Of a stretch of 12,856 nucleotides of DNA, positions 1 to 10,035 are shown piece by piece. How positions within the stretch are numbered: position 1 is the first letter of the stretch; each line of letters starts with the position of its first letter. Position numbers and translations under genes: made by a program. The notes under the pieces were generated by a model that was given only the letters and a program-made list of their open reading frames with translations, was not told the DNA's origin and ran no database searches. Source of the DNA: Leptotrichiaceae bacterium (GTDB lineage: Bacteria > Fusobacteriota > Fusobacteriia > Fusobacteriales > Leptotrichiaceae); assembly GCA_030532815.1 (NCBI GenBank), contig JAUNKI010000041.1, positions 1 to 12,856 of the forward strand, given 5' to 3'.

Positions 1-348
1 TATATATTTTCTAAAGATTCGGGATAAAATATTTTTTATTCTTTTTTAACTAAAATTATTTTAAAATAATAAAATTACATACAAATGTATTTTTAAATTA
101 ATTTTTATTATAAACTTAATTTTTTAAAAATAGGAGATTATTGTAAGAAAACTATAAAAAATAAGGAAAATCAACACTTTTTATTAATTTTCCTGAAAAA
201 TTTTAAATATTAAATTATTGTCCGCAGATTGTTTTATAAAGTTAAAAATATGTTTAATTATAAGTTGTATATATTATTAATTTGATTAAAGACAATAAAC
301 GGACATTTTTAGAAAAATTGGTTTTCATTTATGAAAGGGTAATGAGTA
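1..348. other. Non-coding AT-rich spacer downstream of dus
   Basis: No open reading frame of credible length or with a ribosome binding site is seen here. The stretch holds a good minus-strand hairpin terminator (154-194) and a short TACAT/ATGTA hairpin near 76-89 followed by a T run. Its left end may belong to the control region or 3' flank of a gene outside the window. Confidence 0.6.
151..194 (-). terminator. Probable rho-independent terminator after dus
   Basis: Read on the minus strand, AGGAAAATTAA (184-194) pairs with TTGATTTTCCT (164-174). This gives an 11-base stem with one U-G wobble and a 9-base loop, followed at once by a T-rich tract (TATTTTTTATAG, 152-163). It lies about 155 bases beyond the dus stop. 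The stem is mostly A-U, so efficiency may be moderate, and it could instead serve as an end for a longer 3' UTR. Confidence 0.6.
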
Positions 349-1290
349 TTATATATTTGAAATATATTTAATTTTTAAATTTATATCCTTTTCTCTAATA
401 ATTTCATTCAGTTTCGGTAAAAAATCAGGAATATTCAGATTTTTGAAATATGGTTTTAGAAATTTGTTTATTTCAAGAGCCGCAATAGTTTCGCCTTTAT
501 TTTCAGTTAAATATTCCATATGTTCCAGAACTGTAATTTTTACGGTGTTTAAATCAGGAAACGGTATAATTTTTCCTGTTTTGAAAAATTCCTTTAATCG
601 GGTAATGAGCCAGGGGTTTCCGATAATTCCACGTGAAAGCATTATTCCATCAAGATTGCACGGTTTTATAAGATTTACGATCTGTCCGAGTTCAAATAAA
701 TCACCATTTCCTATAAAATCGAGATCCTGTTTTCTTGGAAGACGGCTTAATGCTGAAACTGTGTTCCAGTCGGATTTTCCCTGATAAAGCTGTTCTCCTC
801 TTCTTCCATGAACACAGATGAAATCAAGATTATATTTATCCGCCATTTTTACATATAATTCAGGAAATGAGAAATTCCCGTATCCGATACGGATTTTAAG
901 AGACAGCTCAGTTTTTTCGTTCAGCTTTTCCTTTAATTCATATAATAAACTGTCAATAAGTCCGATTTTAGGAAGAAGTGCCGAACCTGCACCTTTCTTC
1001 ACGATTTTAGGTTGAGGACAGCCCATATTCAAATTGAGTTTTTTAAATCCCATTTTTTCAGCTTTTAAAAAAGCATTCACAAGTTCATCTTTGTTTTTTC
1101 CGAATATCTGAACACCTTCATTTATTTTATCGTCACATTTTAAAAGTTCATTTTCGGTAATTTTATCATTTTCATTTAACAGATGTGCATTTACCATTTC
1201 AGTAAACATCAAATCAGGGTTAAATTTTTTTAATATTTTTCTGTAGGAATAATCTGTGTATCCTGCCATGGGAGAAATATATATTTTCAT
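349..1290 (-). CDS. dus: tRNA-dihydrouridine synthase (Dus family)
   Basis: This is a 313-residue FMN-dependent enzyme that reduces uridine to dihydrouridine in the tRNA D-loop, acting in the cytoplasm. The TIM-barrel signatures are in order: SPMAGYTD at residues 6-13 (FMN phosphate and isoalloxazine side), the NMGCP motif with catalytic Cys91, KIRIG with Lys132, HGR with His161, GNGD at 194-197, and RGIIGNPW from Arg220. Length matches bacterial Dus proteins. The start at 1290 is preceded by GGAAGG at normal spacing and by a well-spaced promoter, and transcription diverges from the lipoprotein gene. Which subfamily (DusA, B or C) it belongs to is not settled from sequence reading alone, although DusB-type is usual in low-GC bacteria. 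No sign of damage is seen. Confidence 0.93.
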   Translation of the reverse strand: MKIYISPMAGYTDYSYRKILKKFNPDLMFTEMVNAHLLNENDKITENELLKCDDKINEGVQIFGKNKDELVNAFLKAEKMGFKKLNLNMGCPQPKIVKKGAGSALLPKIGLIDSLLYELKEKLNEKTELSLKIRIGYGNFSFPELYVKMADKYNLDFICVHGRRGEQLYQGKSDWNTVSALSRLPRKQDLDFIGNGDLFELGQIVNLIKPCNLDGIMLSRGIIGNPWLITRLKEFFKTGKIIPFPDLNTVKITVLEHMEYLTENKGETIAALEINKFLKPYFKNLNIPDFLPKLNEIIREKDINLKIKYISNI

Positions 1291-1327
1291 TTTCTTACCT
1301 TCCGAATATTTTTAAATTTGTATGATT

Positions 1328-1356
1328 TTTATATCACAAATTATTTTCAAAGTCAA
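1328..1356 (-). promoter_or_regulatory. Sigma70-type promoter of dus
   Basis: Read on the minus strand, TTGACT (1351-1356) and TATAAA (1328-1333) are separated by exactly 17 bases. That places transcription start about 30 bases upstream of the dus start codon. Both hexamers are close to consensus. Confidence 0.75.
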
Positions 1357-1438
1357 TTCAAATAAGAAAATCTCGTTAATCTTATATACTTATCTATATT
1401 GTTAAAAACAAAATAAAAAATAATTCAGGAGGGTAAGG

Positions 1439-2083
1439 ATGAAAAAGATAATAGCATTATTAATGATGACTGTATTAGTTGCAGTTTCATGTACAACTGC
1501 ACCGGACGGAACAAAAAAAGTAAATAAAACAGCTGCAGGAGCAGGAATAGGAGCTGCTGCGGGAGCAGTGCTGGGACAGGTAATAGGAAAGGATACAAAG
1601 GGAACATTAATAGGAACGGCAGGAGGAGCTGCAGTGGGAGCTGTCATCGGAAATATTTTTGACAGGCAGGAAAAAGAACTGAAAAACAGACTGGACGGTT
1701 CAGGAGTGAAAGTGGAAAGAACGGGAGAAGGTGAAATTAAGATTACTGCACCTGAAAATATCACATTTGACACGAACAGCAGCGTAATTAAACCGAGATT
1801 CACAGGTTCTCTTGATTCAGTAGCTGATGTACTCAAAAAATATCCTGATTCAAATATAATAGTTTCAGGGCATACGGACAGTACGGGAAATGATTCTATA
1901 AATAATCCTTTATCAGTGAACAGAGCATCTTCAGTTAAAGCTTATCTTGTAGGAGCCGGAGTTCCGGGGTCAAGAGTGACTTCAGTAGGATATGGAAGCA
2001 GACAACCTGTGGCAAGCAACTCTACAGCAGGCGGAAGAGCTCAGAACAGAAGAGTTGAAATTAAAATAGTTGCAAAACAGTAA
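1439..2083 (+). CDS. OmpA-family lipoprotein with glycine zipper
   Basis: This is a 214-residue envelope protein expected to sit in the outer membrane and bind peptidoglycan. Residues 1-18 form a lipoprotein signal ending in the lipobox VAVSC, so Cys18 is the lipidated residue. Residues 33-72 are a glycine/alanine zipper (repeated GxxxG-like spacing) of the kind that inserts in or spans membranes. Residues about 105-214 are an OmpA C-terminal domain. Asp147 (in HTDSTG) and Arg162 (in NRASS) have the same 15-residue spacing as the diaminopimelate-binding Asp271 and Arg286 of E. coli OmpA. The overall architecture resembles E. coli YiaD. AGGAGGG lies 5 bases before the ATG. The gene diverges from dus and appears monocistronic. 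It is the main evidence that the host has an outer membrane. Confidence 0.92.
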   Translation: MKKIIALLMMTVLVAVSCTTAPDGTKKVNKTAAGAGIGAAAGAVLGQVIGKDTKGTLIGTAGGAAVGAVIGNIFDRQEKELKNRLDGSGVKVERTGEGEIKITAPENITFDTNSSVIKPRFTGSLDSVADVLKKYPDSNIIVSGHTDSTGNDSINNPLSVNRASSVKAYLVGAGVPGSRVTSVGYGSRQPVASNSTAGGRAQNRRVEIKIVAKQ

Positions 2084-2124
2084 TAAAAAATAATTTTTTT
2101 GAATTAAATAGAAAATATTGAAAA

Positions 2125-2248
2125 AGACTGTTTTATAAGTTGAAAAAATAAATAAGCTATAATTTTGTATATTTTTATAAGGATAACAGTTTATAGTAAA
2201 AAATACTATTTATAGCTTTTGAACTGTTTTTAACTTATGAAATAGTTC
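2125..2248. repeat. Nested imperfect long inverted repeat
   Basis: The outer arms, about 22 bases each (2125-2146 and 2227-2248), are inverted copies with a few mismatches and share the core ATAAGTT/AACTTAT. Inside them AGCTATAA (2155-2162) pairs with TTATAGCT (2210-2217), and ATAGTA (2193-2198) pairs with TACTAT (2204-2209). The gaps between outer and inner arms are nearly equal on both sides, 8 and 9 bases. The element starts about 40 bases after the lipoprotein stop. It could be a decayed miniature element or a folded 3' UTR. Confidence 0.5.
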
Positions 2249-2394
2249 TTTTTTATTAGAAAGAGCAGTAAAAATATACTGTATTTAGAATGAAACTGAT
2301 AATTTTTAAATTTTAAATATTTTGATTTTAAAATAAGTTAATTGTAAAATGTGATATGTCGATTTTTTGTAGTTATTAAGATAAAATCTTATTT

Positions 2395-2524
2395 AGCTGT
2401 CTCGTAAAATAGAAAAATATCTCAAATCATAATTTTTATAAAAACAGTGAAACTGACAGTTTATAAACTTGAAAAAAAGATATTATTTATATTAAAAAAG
2501 TAATTTTTGATTTACGAGACAGCT
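2395..2524. mobile_element. MITE-like element with 14-base terminal inverted repeats
   Basis: AGCTGTCTCGTAAA at 2395-2408 is repeated exactly in inverted orientation as TTTACGAGACAGCT at 2511-2524, bounding 130 bases with no coding capacity. The GAGACAGC end resembles the termini of several insertion-sequence families, from general knowledge, so a non-autonomous derivative is plausible. No clear target duplication could be defined because the flanks are T-rich on both sides. A transcript hairpin with a long loop is the alternative reading. Confidence 0.55.
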
Positions 2525-2656
2525 TTTGTTTAAAAACAGTTTCATTATAAGTATAATTTTCAGAAGAATTTTTCTGTTATTTTAAATTCTTTTAGGATAT
2601 AACTATAATTTTTTTAAATTATAATTATTTTGAAGTATATCGGTACAATTTAAATT

Positions 2657-4072
<1,416 letters not shown>

Positions 4073-4076
4073 CTAT

Positions 4077-5741
4077 TTATGAATTTTGAAACTGTTTCAT
4101 GACGAAGTCTAACGAGCCTTTTGGATCCCTTGTTAATTGAATATATTCGGCTCCCTGAGTTTTAATCAGCTTTATTCCGAGTTTATCAGTATCCTGTTTT
4201 ATGTCTTCATAATTTGAAGCGACCTGAGGTGCCAGTATAATTAAATCATAATCTTTCATTATATCGTAATGTGCTCCGTAAGAACCTGCAGCCGCACTTA
4301 TCGGAATATTATGTTCTTTAGCACCCTTTTTCAGTGCATTTGCTAAAAGTCCGCTTGTTCCTCCGCCTGCACATAGGACTAATACTTTTTTCTGTTTATC
4401 AGGTATTAAATTTTCCTGTAATTCATTTTTAGGTTTTTTCATATTTTTTTCCGTCTTATCTTCTTCAGTAAAGCTGTTTCTTTCTCTTTCCATAATCTGA
4501 GTGTCATAGGTTTTGAAGAAAGGGTAGTAGATAATGACATCCACTAATATGAGAAGGAATGTCAGTATAACGGAAAGTTTATCAAAACCGGTTCCCAATA
4601 TTAAACCGATTGGAGCGGGAGTTGTCCATGGAAGAAAATACATAAAACTGTTCATTCCGAGAATATCAACAAAGAATTTGAATAACCATACATTTACTAT
4701 AGGTGTCATAATAAACGGAATAAAGAAAATAGGATTTAATACTAACGGACCTCCGAATAATATAGGCTCATTTACTCCGAATGCAGTGGGGATACATGAA
4801 GCTTTACCTATGGCTTTGTTCTGTTTTGACTTTGAAAGCCACATAAACATAAAAGGGACGACTAAAGTGGCTCCTGTTCCTCCCATAGTAGTAATAAACA
4901 TCTGTAATCCGGGAGTTATTATTTTAGAAGCATGTGTTCCAGCCTGTAACGCTTGCAAATTTGCATCCAAATTGATAAAGGCAATCGCGGATATGGCAGG
5001 TTCGACAATAGACGGACCATGTATTCCGACAAACCAGAACAGTGCTATAACCCCATATATTACCGTTATTCCGATATATCCGTCAGCTGCACTGAATAAA
5101 GGTTTTAATGACTCGATTAGAGCCTGGGCGAAATTGTAACCTAAAATATTTCTTATGAACAGATCCACTCCGTATAAAACCAGAACGGTAATACTGAAAG
5201 GAATTACATCTTTAAAAGTCTGGGATAAATTAGGCGGAACTTCTTTAGGCATTCTTATCGTTATATTTTTTCCTATACAGAATTTATAAATATTTGCAGT
5301 TATAAATGCTGAAACAAATGCACTCAGCAAACCTGCAGTTCCGAGATATCCCCGTCCAAATCCGTTTTCGAGGGGGTCAGCCGCCAGCAGGAGAAAGCCT
5401 GCCATTGATGCCAGCATTACAGATATACTGTTAATTTGGTCTGTGCTTTCCATATTACGGTTGAAAGCATCGGTTAGTGATTTTGCCGTAGTTCCTGCAA
5501 CAAGTAGACCGACAATTCCCATAGAGTAAATATAAGGTTTTACTATTGCAGCTTCAACTGATTTAGGCCAGTAAAATCCGAATATATTCGGAACAAATGC
5601 GATAAGCATAAATAAACTTGAAAATAAAACGACAGGCATTGCTGCTATAAAACCGTCCCGAATAGCTCTCAGATATTTGTTTCGTGATATTTTCTGGAAA
5701 AACGGCTGCATTTTTTCAATTTGAGTTATTAATCCTTTCAT
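4077..5741 (-). CDS. lacE: Lactose-specific PTS enzyme IICB
   Basis: This is a 554-residue inner-membrane permease that carries lactose into the cell and phosphorylates it on O6. Residues about 1-410 are the lactose/cellobiose-type EIIC domain with multiple hydrophobic segments, the conserved [10 protein letters not shown] (His241) and the NEPILFG loop (324-330). A charged linker at about 425-450 joins it to the EIIB domain. Its phosphocysteine is Cys457 in [12 protein letters not shown]. Phosphate passes from LacF His78 to Cys457 and then to sugar. The N-terminus is typical of LacE, and a GGGAG ribosome binding site lies inside the 3' end of lacF. The lacF stop is 6 bases from this start. 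Confidence 0.95.
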   Translation of the reverse strand: MKGLITQIEKMQPFFQKISRNKYLRAIRDGFIAAMPVVLFSSLFMLIAFVPNIFGFYWPKSVEAAIVKPYIYSMGIVGLLVAGTTAKSLTDAFNRNMESTDQINSISVMLASMAGFLLLAADPLENGFGRGYLGTAGLLSAFVSAFITANIYKFCIGKNITIRMPKEVPPNLSQTFKDVIPFSITVLVLYGVDLFIRNILGYNFAQALIESLKPLFSAADGYIGITVIYGVIALFWFVGIHGPSIVEPAISAIAFINLDANLQALQAGTHASKIITPGLQMFITTMGGTGATLVVPFMFMWLSKSKQNKAIGKASCIPTAFGVNEPILFGGPLVLNPIFFIPFIMTPIVNVWLFKFFVDILGMNSFMYFLPWTTPAPIGLILGTGFDKLSVILTFLLILVDVIIYYPFFKTYDTQIMERERNSFTEEDKTEKNMKKPKNELQENLIPDKQKKVLVLCAGGGTSGLLANALKKGAKEHNIPISAAAGSYGAHYDIMKDYDLIILAPQVASNYEDIKQDTDKLGIKLIKTQGAEYIQLTRDPKGSLDFVMKQFQNS

Positions 5742-5747
5742 AAATAT

Positions 5748-6062
5748 CTACACTCCCTTTTTATATAATTCTATAAGATGCTTAGTAATATCTTTCAGTA
5801 GTATAGTTGTCATTAAATGATCCTGACCATGTATCATAATAAAGCTCATTTCTAAATTTTCTCCTCCTGCTTCTTTAGAAAGGATATCAGTTTGAGCATT
5901 ATGAGCTTTTACAATATTTTCCTCTCCTTCCTTTATCAGCTGTTCAGCTGCCTTAAAATCTCCTTTTTGAGCTTTGGTCAAAGCATCCAATAATTTTGAA
6001 CGGGCATCACCTGCGTAAGCTACGATTTCAAATCCGATCATTGTAATATCTTCTCTGTTCAT
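5748..6062 (-). CDS. lacF: Lactose-specific PTS enzyme IIA
   Basis: This is a 104-residue cytoplasmic phosphocarrier of the trimeric, three-helix lactose/cellobiose EIIA family. The phosphorylated residue is His78 in IHGQDHLM; Asp81 is the expected metal ligand and His82 is conserved. The start is placed at 6062 rather than at the in-frame ATG at 6098. The shorter form has the family length of about 103-105 residues, matches the family start ([12 protein letters not shown]), and has AGGAGG 7 bases upstream. The longer form would overlap lacD. The gene lies between lacD and lacE and feeds phosphate to the EIIB domain of LacE. Confidence 0.94.
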   Translation of the reverse strand: MNREDITMIGFEIVAYAGDARSKLLDALTKAQKGDFKAAEQLIKEGEENIVKAHNAQTDILSKEAGGENLEMSFIMIHGQDHLMTTILLKDITKHLIELYKKGV

Positions 6063-6069
6063 AGTGTTT

Positions 6070-6075
6070 CCTCCT
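6070..6075 (-). promoter_or_regulatory. Ribosome binding site that fixes the lacF start
   Basis: AGGAGG on the minus strand lies 7 bases before the ATG at 6062, just past the lacD stop. It decides for the 104-residue LacF over a 116-residue form starting at 6098 inside lacD. Confidence 0.85.
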
Positions 6076-6076
6076 A

Positions 6077-7057
6077 TTATTTCAATTTGTTTTTCCAAGA
6101 AATTGCTGTTGTTTTCAGCACTTCGTTTAATTCTTCAATATTTTTACGTCCCGTAGAATTCAGCCATTCCACAGTTTTATTTTCTCCGTATTTTGAAAAT
6201 ATTTCCACACCTTCGGCCCATGTGGCACGTCCACATAACACACCGTTAAATTCAGCACCTGCATTATGTGCAAATTTTAATGTTTCCTGAAATAATTTTG
6301 CACTGACTCCTGCACTTAAATAAATATAAGGCAAATCTGAAACCTTATTCTGTTTTCTGAAAAATTCTTCGGCTTCTTTTTTTGTGTAAATAACTTTATT
6401 TTCACAAAAACCTTCTACAAAGTTCATATTTACCGGAACTTCAACTTTTAATACGTCGACATTGTATCTTTTATCCGAAAAGACTTTCATTGCTTCAATT
6501 ACCTTTCTCGGCTTTACTTTTGCAAATTCTGTGCTGCTGTTGTCCTGAATTTTACTGTCGTAAGTTAATATTTCCAGAAAGAAAGGAATATCCTCTGCGA
6601 GACATTCGGAGCCTACCCTTTCCATGTAGGCTTTTTTCTTATTATTGATTTTTTCCGTTTCATCGACATCATAATATAATAAAAATTTAACTGCGTCAGC
6701 ACCTTTTTCCTTTAAACGTTTTACTGACCATAAGGATAGGCTGTCAGGGAGTCTTCCTGCAGAATTGGTATCATATCCTGTTTTTTCATAAGCTAATAGA
6801 AGCCCTGCGTTTTTATCTTTAATTTCGGCTGCTTCCAGACCATATTCAGGGTCCAGCAAAATGGAGGAAGAATATTTTGTCAGCTCTCTTGATACAAGAA
6901 TTTTAAAATTTTTTATTTGTTCCGATGTTGCTTCTTCCTCTCGATATTTATTCATCATCTTTTTTAAAGCTCCACGCTGATCTATAGCTAAAGCCGATAT
7001 AATACCGTTTTCATTACTCAGCTTTTCTAAAAGAATTTTTTTCTGTTCAGTTATCAT
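6077..7057 (-). CDS. lacD: Tagatose-1,6-bisphosphate aldolase
   Basis: This 326-residue class I (Schiff-base) aldolase cleaves tagatose-1,6-bisphosphate to dihydroxyacetone phosphate and glyceraldehyde-3-phosphate, the last step of the pathway. Length equals that of staphylococcal LacD. The N-terminal region has [13 protein letters not shown] (residues 22-34). Lys204 in [10 protein letters not shown] is the likely Schiff-base lysine and Glu162 the likely acid/base; these are read by position against known LacD proteins and are off by one. AGGAGG, which overlaps the lacC stop, precedes the ATG. In streptococci a LacD paralogue also acts as a regulator; nothing here indicates that role. Confidence 0.94.
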   Translation of the reverse strand: MITEQKKILLEKLSNENGIISALAIDQRGALKKMMNKYREEEATSEQIKNFKILVSRELTKYSSSILLDPEYGLEAAEIKDKNAGLLLAYEKTGYDTNSAGRLPDSLSLWSVKRLKEKGADAVKFLLYYDVDETEKINNKKKAYMERVGSECLAEDIPFFLEILTYDSKIQDNSSTEFAKVKPRKVIEAMKVFSDKRYNVDVLKVEVPVNMNFVEGFCENKVIYTKKEAEEFFRKQNKVSDLPYIYLSAGVSAKLFQETLKFAHNAGAEFNGVLCGRATWAEGVEIFSKYGENKTVEWLNSTGRKNIEELNEVLKTTAISWKNKLK

Positions 7058-7068
7058 TAGAGTTCCTC

Positions 7069-8001
7069 CTATATTTCCGATATTTGTATATTATTGAATA
7101 CATCGTCATATTTTTCGATATCTACGTATCCCGTCATCTTTTCCATAGCATTGAGAATCCCGAGAGTATTCCCGATTTTTAAAAGCTCCCTGTCATTTTT
7201 ACCTGTTTCCAGTGCCGAAGCGATGCCTGCCACTGTTGCATCACCCGAACCGACTGGATTTACTGCCTTTATTTGAGGGATATTTACTTTATAGAATTTG
7301 TCATGATGTCTGGCAAAACAGCCGTTTTTTCCAAGAGATACGATTATCCATTCTATTCCTGAAAAAAAACTGTTTGACAATATATTTTTCAACTCGACGG
7401 AATTTTGTGAAATTTTTTTGTTTACAAGCAGTGAAAGCTCTTCTGCATTAGGTTTTATCACTTTCGGTTTGTATGGACTTTTCAGTACTGAAGTCAGTGC
7501 TTCTCCCGAACAGTCCAGAATAGTACTTTTATTATATTCGTTACATATTTTTATGATTTTTGTATAAAAATCTTTTTCGATTCCTTTAGGTAAACTTCCT
7601 GAAATTGTAACTACCGAAATTTCGCTCAGTAATTTTTTCAGATGTTTGAGAAAACCGTCGGATTCTCCAGAAGTAACTGTCGGACCGCTTTCAAGGATTT
7701 CAGTCTGATTTCCTTCATGTAGGATTGCAATACAGTTTCTTGTTTCTCCTGATATTTCAAAAAAAGAATGTTTTATTTTTTTTGAATTTAATCTGCTTTG
7801 AATATCTTTCCCTGAAAATCCGCCTATTAATCCGCTTGCCAGTACATCATTACCGATTTGCTTCAATATTCTCGTAACATTCAGTCCTTTTCCGCCCGGA
7901 GTTTTCAAAGGTTCGCTAATTCTGTTTACAGTATTTAAGTTGAACTTTTCCAACGGATAGGAAATATCAATTGAAGGATTCATTGTTATTGTTAAAATCA
8001 T
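7069..8001 (-). CDS. lacC: Tagatose-6-phosphate kinase (PfkB family)
   Basis: This 310-residue kinase phosphorylates tagatose-6-phosphate with ATP to tagatose-1,6-bisphosphate. It has the PfkB signature 1 region [12 protein letters not shown] (residues 35-46) and signature 2 [12 protein letters not shown] with catalytic base Asp254. The start is set at 8001, not at an in-frame ATG at 8037. The protein then begins [16 protein letters not shown] like known LacC/PfkB proteins and has the usual 310-residue length, and AGGAGA sits 7 bases upstream. The longer form would overlap lacB by 20 bases. The closely related 1-phosphofructokinase FruK is an alternative by sequence alone, but the operon context decides for LacC. 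Confidence 0.93.
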   Translation of the reverse strand: MILTITMNPSIDISYPLEKFNLNTVNRISEPLKTPGGKGLNVTRILKQIGNDVLASGLIGGFSGKDIQSRLNSKKIKHSFFEISGETRNCIAILHEGNQTEILESGPTVTSGESDGFLKHLKKLLSEISVVTISGSLPKGIEKDFYTKIIKICNEYNKSTILDCSGEALTSVLKSPYKPKVIKPNAEELSLLVNKKISQNSVELKNILSNSFFSGIEWIIVSLGKNGCFARHHDKFYKVNIPQIKAVNPVGSGDATVAGIASALETGKNDRELLKIGNTLGILNAMEKMTGYVDIEKYDDVFNNIQISEI

Positions 8002-8008
8002 AGTAATT

Positions 8009-8014
8009 TCTCCT
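8009..8014 (-). promoter_or_regulatory. Ribosome binding site that fixes the lacC start
   Basis: AGGAGA on the minus strand, 7 bases before the ATG at 8001 and just upstream of the lacB stop (8018-8020) in the chromosome, supports the 310-residue LacC. Confidence 0.8.
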
Positions 8015-8017
8015 TTT

Positions 8018-8533
8018 TCAATCTTTGTATTCTCCATTATCCCATTTTTTTAAAAATTCATCGAAAAAGTCCGTATTTTTCTGTTCGGTATTGACTGTTT
8101 CGATATTTTTAATTTTTTCTATTATTTTTCGACTTTCTTCGGTATTTTTATATTCAGCTTTTATAAAAGCTTCAATTATATCAAATATTAACAGTTCACC
8201 TGTTATTTTCCCTCCAAATCCGATTACATTTGCATTTAAGCATTCTTTGGCATATATTGCAGTTGTCATATCTCTGACTAAGGCGGATCTTATTCCGGGA
8301 ACTTTATTTACAGCGTTATTTATGCCTACTCCTGTTCCGCATATACAGACGCCTAAATCTGCAGTTCCGCTGCTTACAGTTTCTCCTACTTTTTTTCCGT
8401 ATATTGGATAATGAGTTCTTGTAAAATCATAGGTTCCGCAGTCTATGACTTCGTATCCTTTTGATTTTAAAAAATCCGATACGTTTATTTTTATATCGGT
8501 AACAATATGATCACATCCGATAGCTATTTTCAT
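8018..8533 (-). CDS. lacB: Galactose-6-phosphate isomerase subunit LacB
   Basis: This 171-residue subunit of the RpiB/LacA/LacB isomerase family, together with LacA, converts galactose-6-phosphate to tagatose-6-phosphate in the cytoplasm. The N-terminal GCDH motif (residues 6-9) is present. The CICGTGVG loop (63-70) retains the cysteine expected of a catalytically competent RpiB-like subunit, and [11 protein letters not shown] follows. Length is the same as in Gram-positive LacB. The start has AAGGTG upstream. It lies 30 bases after lacA, and its stop overlaps the leader of lacC. Confidence 0.94.
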   Translation of the reverse strand: MKIAIGCDHIVTDIKINVSDFLKSKGYEVIDCGTYDFTRTHYPIYGKKVGETVSSGTADLGVCICGTGVGINNAVNKVPGIRSALVRDMTTAIYAKECLNANVIGFGGKITGELLIFDIIEAFIKAEYKNTEESRKIIEKIKNIETVNTEQKNTDFFDEFLKKWDNGEYKD

Positions 8534-8563
8534 TTTACACCTTCTTTCATGAATTAGAGATAA

Positions 8564-8989
8564 TCAGCACATTTTATTCAGCATATCCACTCTTATTTGA
8601 TGACGACCTCCGTCATAATGAGCAGTCAGAAAGCCTTTTACTATATTTCTGGCTATTTCCGTTCCTGTAATTTTAGCTCCTATTGTAATTATTCTTGAAT
8701 TGTTGTGTCCTCTTGTCATATAAGCTGAACGTTCGTCGGATACTTCAGCAGCTATTATTCCTTTTATTTTAGCAGCCGTAATAAAACTTCCGGCACCATA
8801 TCCGTCAAAAATTATTCCCAGACTGTCAGGTATATTTTTTACTTCCTGTGCAACAATACAGGTAATATCAACAAAATCCATTCCATTTAGGCTTTTGTCA
8901 ATTACATCATAGCCGTTTTCCGAAAGATAATTCTTAATATTGTCTTTCAGATGTTTTCCGTCCATGTCGGCACCTAATATAACTTTCAT
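8564..8989 (-). CDS. lacA: Galactose-6-phosphate isomerase subunit LacA
   Basis: This 141-residue partner of LacB in the heteromeric galactose-6-phosphate isomerase is the first gene of the structural operon. It shows the RpiB fold sequence pattern, but at the position of LacB's cysteine loop it has DGYGAGS (62-68), as in other LacA proteins. It also has HNNSR (95-99) and the highly conserved C-terminus [21 protein letters not shown] ribosome binding site lies 8 bases upstream of the ATG. A 5' leader of about 85 bases separates it from the proposed transcription start near 9073. Confidence 0.94.
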   Translation of the reverse strand: MKVILGADMDGKHLKDNIKNYLSENGYDVIDKSLNGMDFVDITCIVAQEVKNIPDSLGIIFDGYGAGSFITAAKIKGIIAAEVSDERSAYMTRGHNNSRIITIGAKITGTEIARNIVKGFLTAHYDGGRHQIRVDMLNKMC

Positions 8990-9079
8990 GTTTTCATCTC
9001 CCTGTTTAAATGATAATACTTTTTTCTACGTAGTTTGAGTATTTCGTTTAAATAAATAGTTTTTCAACTTTCTGAATTT

Positions 9080-9108
9080 AATATATCATAAAACGAACAA
9101 AAAAACAA
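9080..9108 (-). promoter_or_regulatory. Promoter of lacABCDFEG
   Basis: On the minus strand, TTGTTT (9103-9108) and TATATT (9080-9085) are spaced by 17 bases. Initiation near 9073 is inferred. The -35 box overlaps the start of a block of TGTTT-type repeats, as expected if LacR controls access. Confidence 0.7.
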
Positions 9109-9154
9109 TAGTTTTTGTTTGAAATTTAAACATAAAATTGTTTATTTGTTTATT
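9103..9154. promoter_or_regulatory. Candidate LacR operator block (TGTTT repeats)
   Basis: An imperfect palindrome AAACAA/TTGTTT (9103-9120) overlaps the -35 box. A second palindrome with TGTTT and AAACA arms around a 7-base centre covers 9116-9132. Direct repeats TTGTTTA and TTGTTTA occupy 9138-9152. The published lactococcal LacR site is rich in TGTTT followed by A/T bases, and TGTTTATTTG at 9140-9149 fits it closely. The role is inferred; in so AT-rich a genome some of these repeats could be chance. Confidence 0.5.
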
Positions 9155-9211
9155 AAGAAAGATATAATATTAAAAATGATGTGTTTATGACAGTTAAATA
9201 TATGATGCATC

Positions 9212-9244
9212 CAGATAAATAAAAATCGGATGTAAAATCCGATT
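9212..9244 (-). terminator. Terminator of lacR
   Basis: On the minus strand, AATCGGAT (9237-9244) pairs perfectly with ATCCGATT (9224-9231) around a 5-base loop, followed by TTTTATTTATC. It starts 15 bases after the lacR stop and separates lacR from the lacA promoter, so the two units are transcribed separately. Confidence 0.85.
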
Positions 9245-9258
9245 AATTATGTTTATTT

Positions 9259-10017
9259 TTATGAAATTACCGATACATATTTTTCCAATTTTTTTATGAT
9301 TTCCTTATCTGTTTTATTTATTATGACGGCAGTTAATTTATCCAATGTATAGAAGGAGGTAAAATCATTTTTGTTGATTTTTGTATGATCCAGCAGTAAA
9401 TATCTTTCTTCCGAATTGTTTATAGCGATCTGCTGTGTATATCCTTCTTCAAAAGTGGAAGTCATTATTTCATTATTTTGTATTCCGTTACAGCTGAAAA
9501 AAATTTTTCCGAAGTACATATTAGACAATAGAGAATTTGTTATTCCACCTACAAAGGCACGTGTGATATCTCTCATATTGCCACCTGTAAGATAGACTTT
9601 AAAAGAATCCGTTTTTTTTTCCGAAAGAATCTCAAAAATCGGAAGACAGTTTGTTACTATCCGTAACACTTGATTTTTAATTTCTTTTGCCAATAGTTCA
9701 ACTGTTGTTCCGGGACCTAAAAAGATAGTATCTCCTTCATTAATAAGTTCAGAAGCCTTAAGTGCGATTTCTTTTTTTTCCTGAATGTTGATAACGTATT
9801 TATCAGTATGTGAAAGTTCCTTATATTGAAAAATATTTTTACTTTTGGCTCCTCCGTGAATTCTTGTCAGAAGTCCCAGCTCTTCAAGTTCTGTTAAGTC
9901 TCTTCTTGCGGTCATATCTGAAACATTGAGGTTTTCAACTATGTCCGCAACTCTTATACTCCCTTTTTCTTCGATTAATTTACTTATGGTAGCTAATCTT
10001 TCATCTTTATTCAGCAT
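9259..10017 (-). CDS. lacR: Lactose operon repressor LacR (DeoR family)
   Basis: This 252-residue repressor has an N-terminal winged helix-turn-helix (about residues 6-58; DIVENLNVSDMTARRDL at 25-41 is the recognition region, then LTRIHGG). A C-terminal sugar-phosphate sensing domain contains GDTIFLGPGTT (95-105). In Gram-positive relatives LacR is released from DNA by tagatose-6-phosphate; that is family knowledge applied here. Length is that of known LacR proteins. GAGGTG precedes the ATG at the right distance. It lies upstream of lacA on the same strand, as in Staphylococcus and S. mutans, and has its own promoter and terminator. A different DeoR-type regulator is conceivable, but context and length favour LacR. 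Confidence 0.93.
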   Translation of the reverse strand: MLNKDERLATISKLIEEKGSIRVADIVENLNVSDMTARRDLTELEELGLLTRIHGGAKSKNIFQYKELSHTDKYVINIQEKKEIALKASELINEGDTIFLGPGTTVELLAKEIKNQVLRIVTNCLPIFEILSEKKTDSFKVYLTGGNMRDITRAFVGGITNSLLSNMYFGKIFFSCNGIQNNEIMTSTFEEGYTQQIAINNSEERYLLLDHTKINKNDFTSFYTLDKLTAVIINKTDKEIIKKLEKYVSVIS

Positions 10018-10035
10018 TTTGGTTCACCTCTTTTA

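Larger units (their letters stand above)
2084..2656. other. Long intergenic region rich in inverted repeats
   Basis: This 573-base gap between the lipoprotein gene and the 3' end of lacG contains no supportable gene. It holds a nested imperfect inverted repeat (2125-2248), a small TAAGAT/ATCTTA hairpin (2377-2391) and a MITE-like element with perfect 14-base terminal repeats (2395-2524). An all-A/T imperfect hairpin near 2601-2626 could end lac transcription, but it lacks a proper U tract on the minus strand. No convincing terminator for either flanking gene was found. Confidence 0.6.

Noticed and set aside
219..305. TGTCCG near 219 and CGGACA near 300 as an inverted repeat
   Set aside because: Only about six bases pair over an 80-base gap, and no further complementarity supports a structure.
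443..1015. Two plus-strand frames (113 and 65 residues) opposite dus
   Set aside because: Both are complementary shadows of the dus gene with no recognisable domain.
1402..1836. 144-residue open frame on the minus strand opposite the lipoprotein gene
   Set aside because: It is the complement of the glycine/alanine-rich coding region, giving a Pro/Ala-rich product with no family resemblance and no ribosome binding site.
4534..5139. 201-residue plus-strand open frame opposite lacE
   Set aside because: It lies wholly within the well-supported lacE gene and has no recognisable motif; such long antisense frames are common opposite membrane-protein genes.
6063..6098. Longer LacF start adding 12 residues (and likewise 8002-8037 for LacC)
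   Set aside because: Family lengths, N-terminal conservation and the ribosome binding sites at 6070-6075 and 8009-8014 favour the inner starts.
8025..8411. 128-residue plus-strand open frame opposite lacB
   Set aside because: It lies entirely antisense to a gene with intact family motifs and lacks a credible ribosome binding site.
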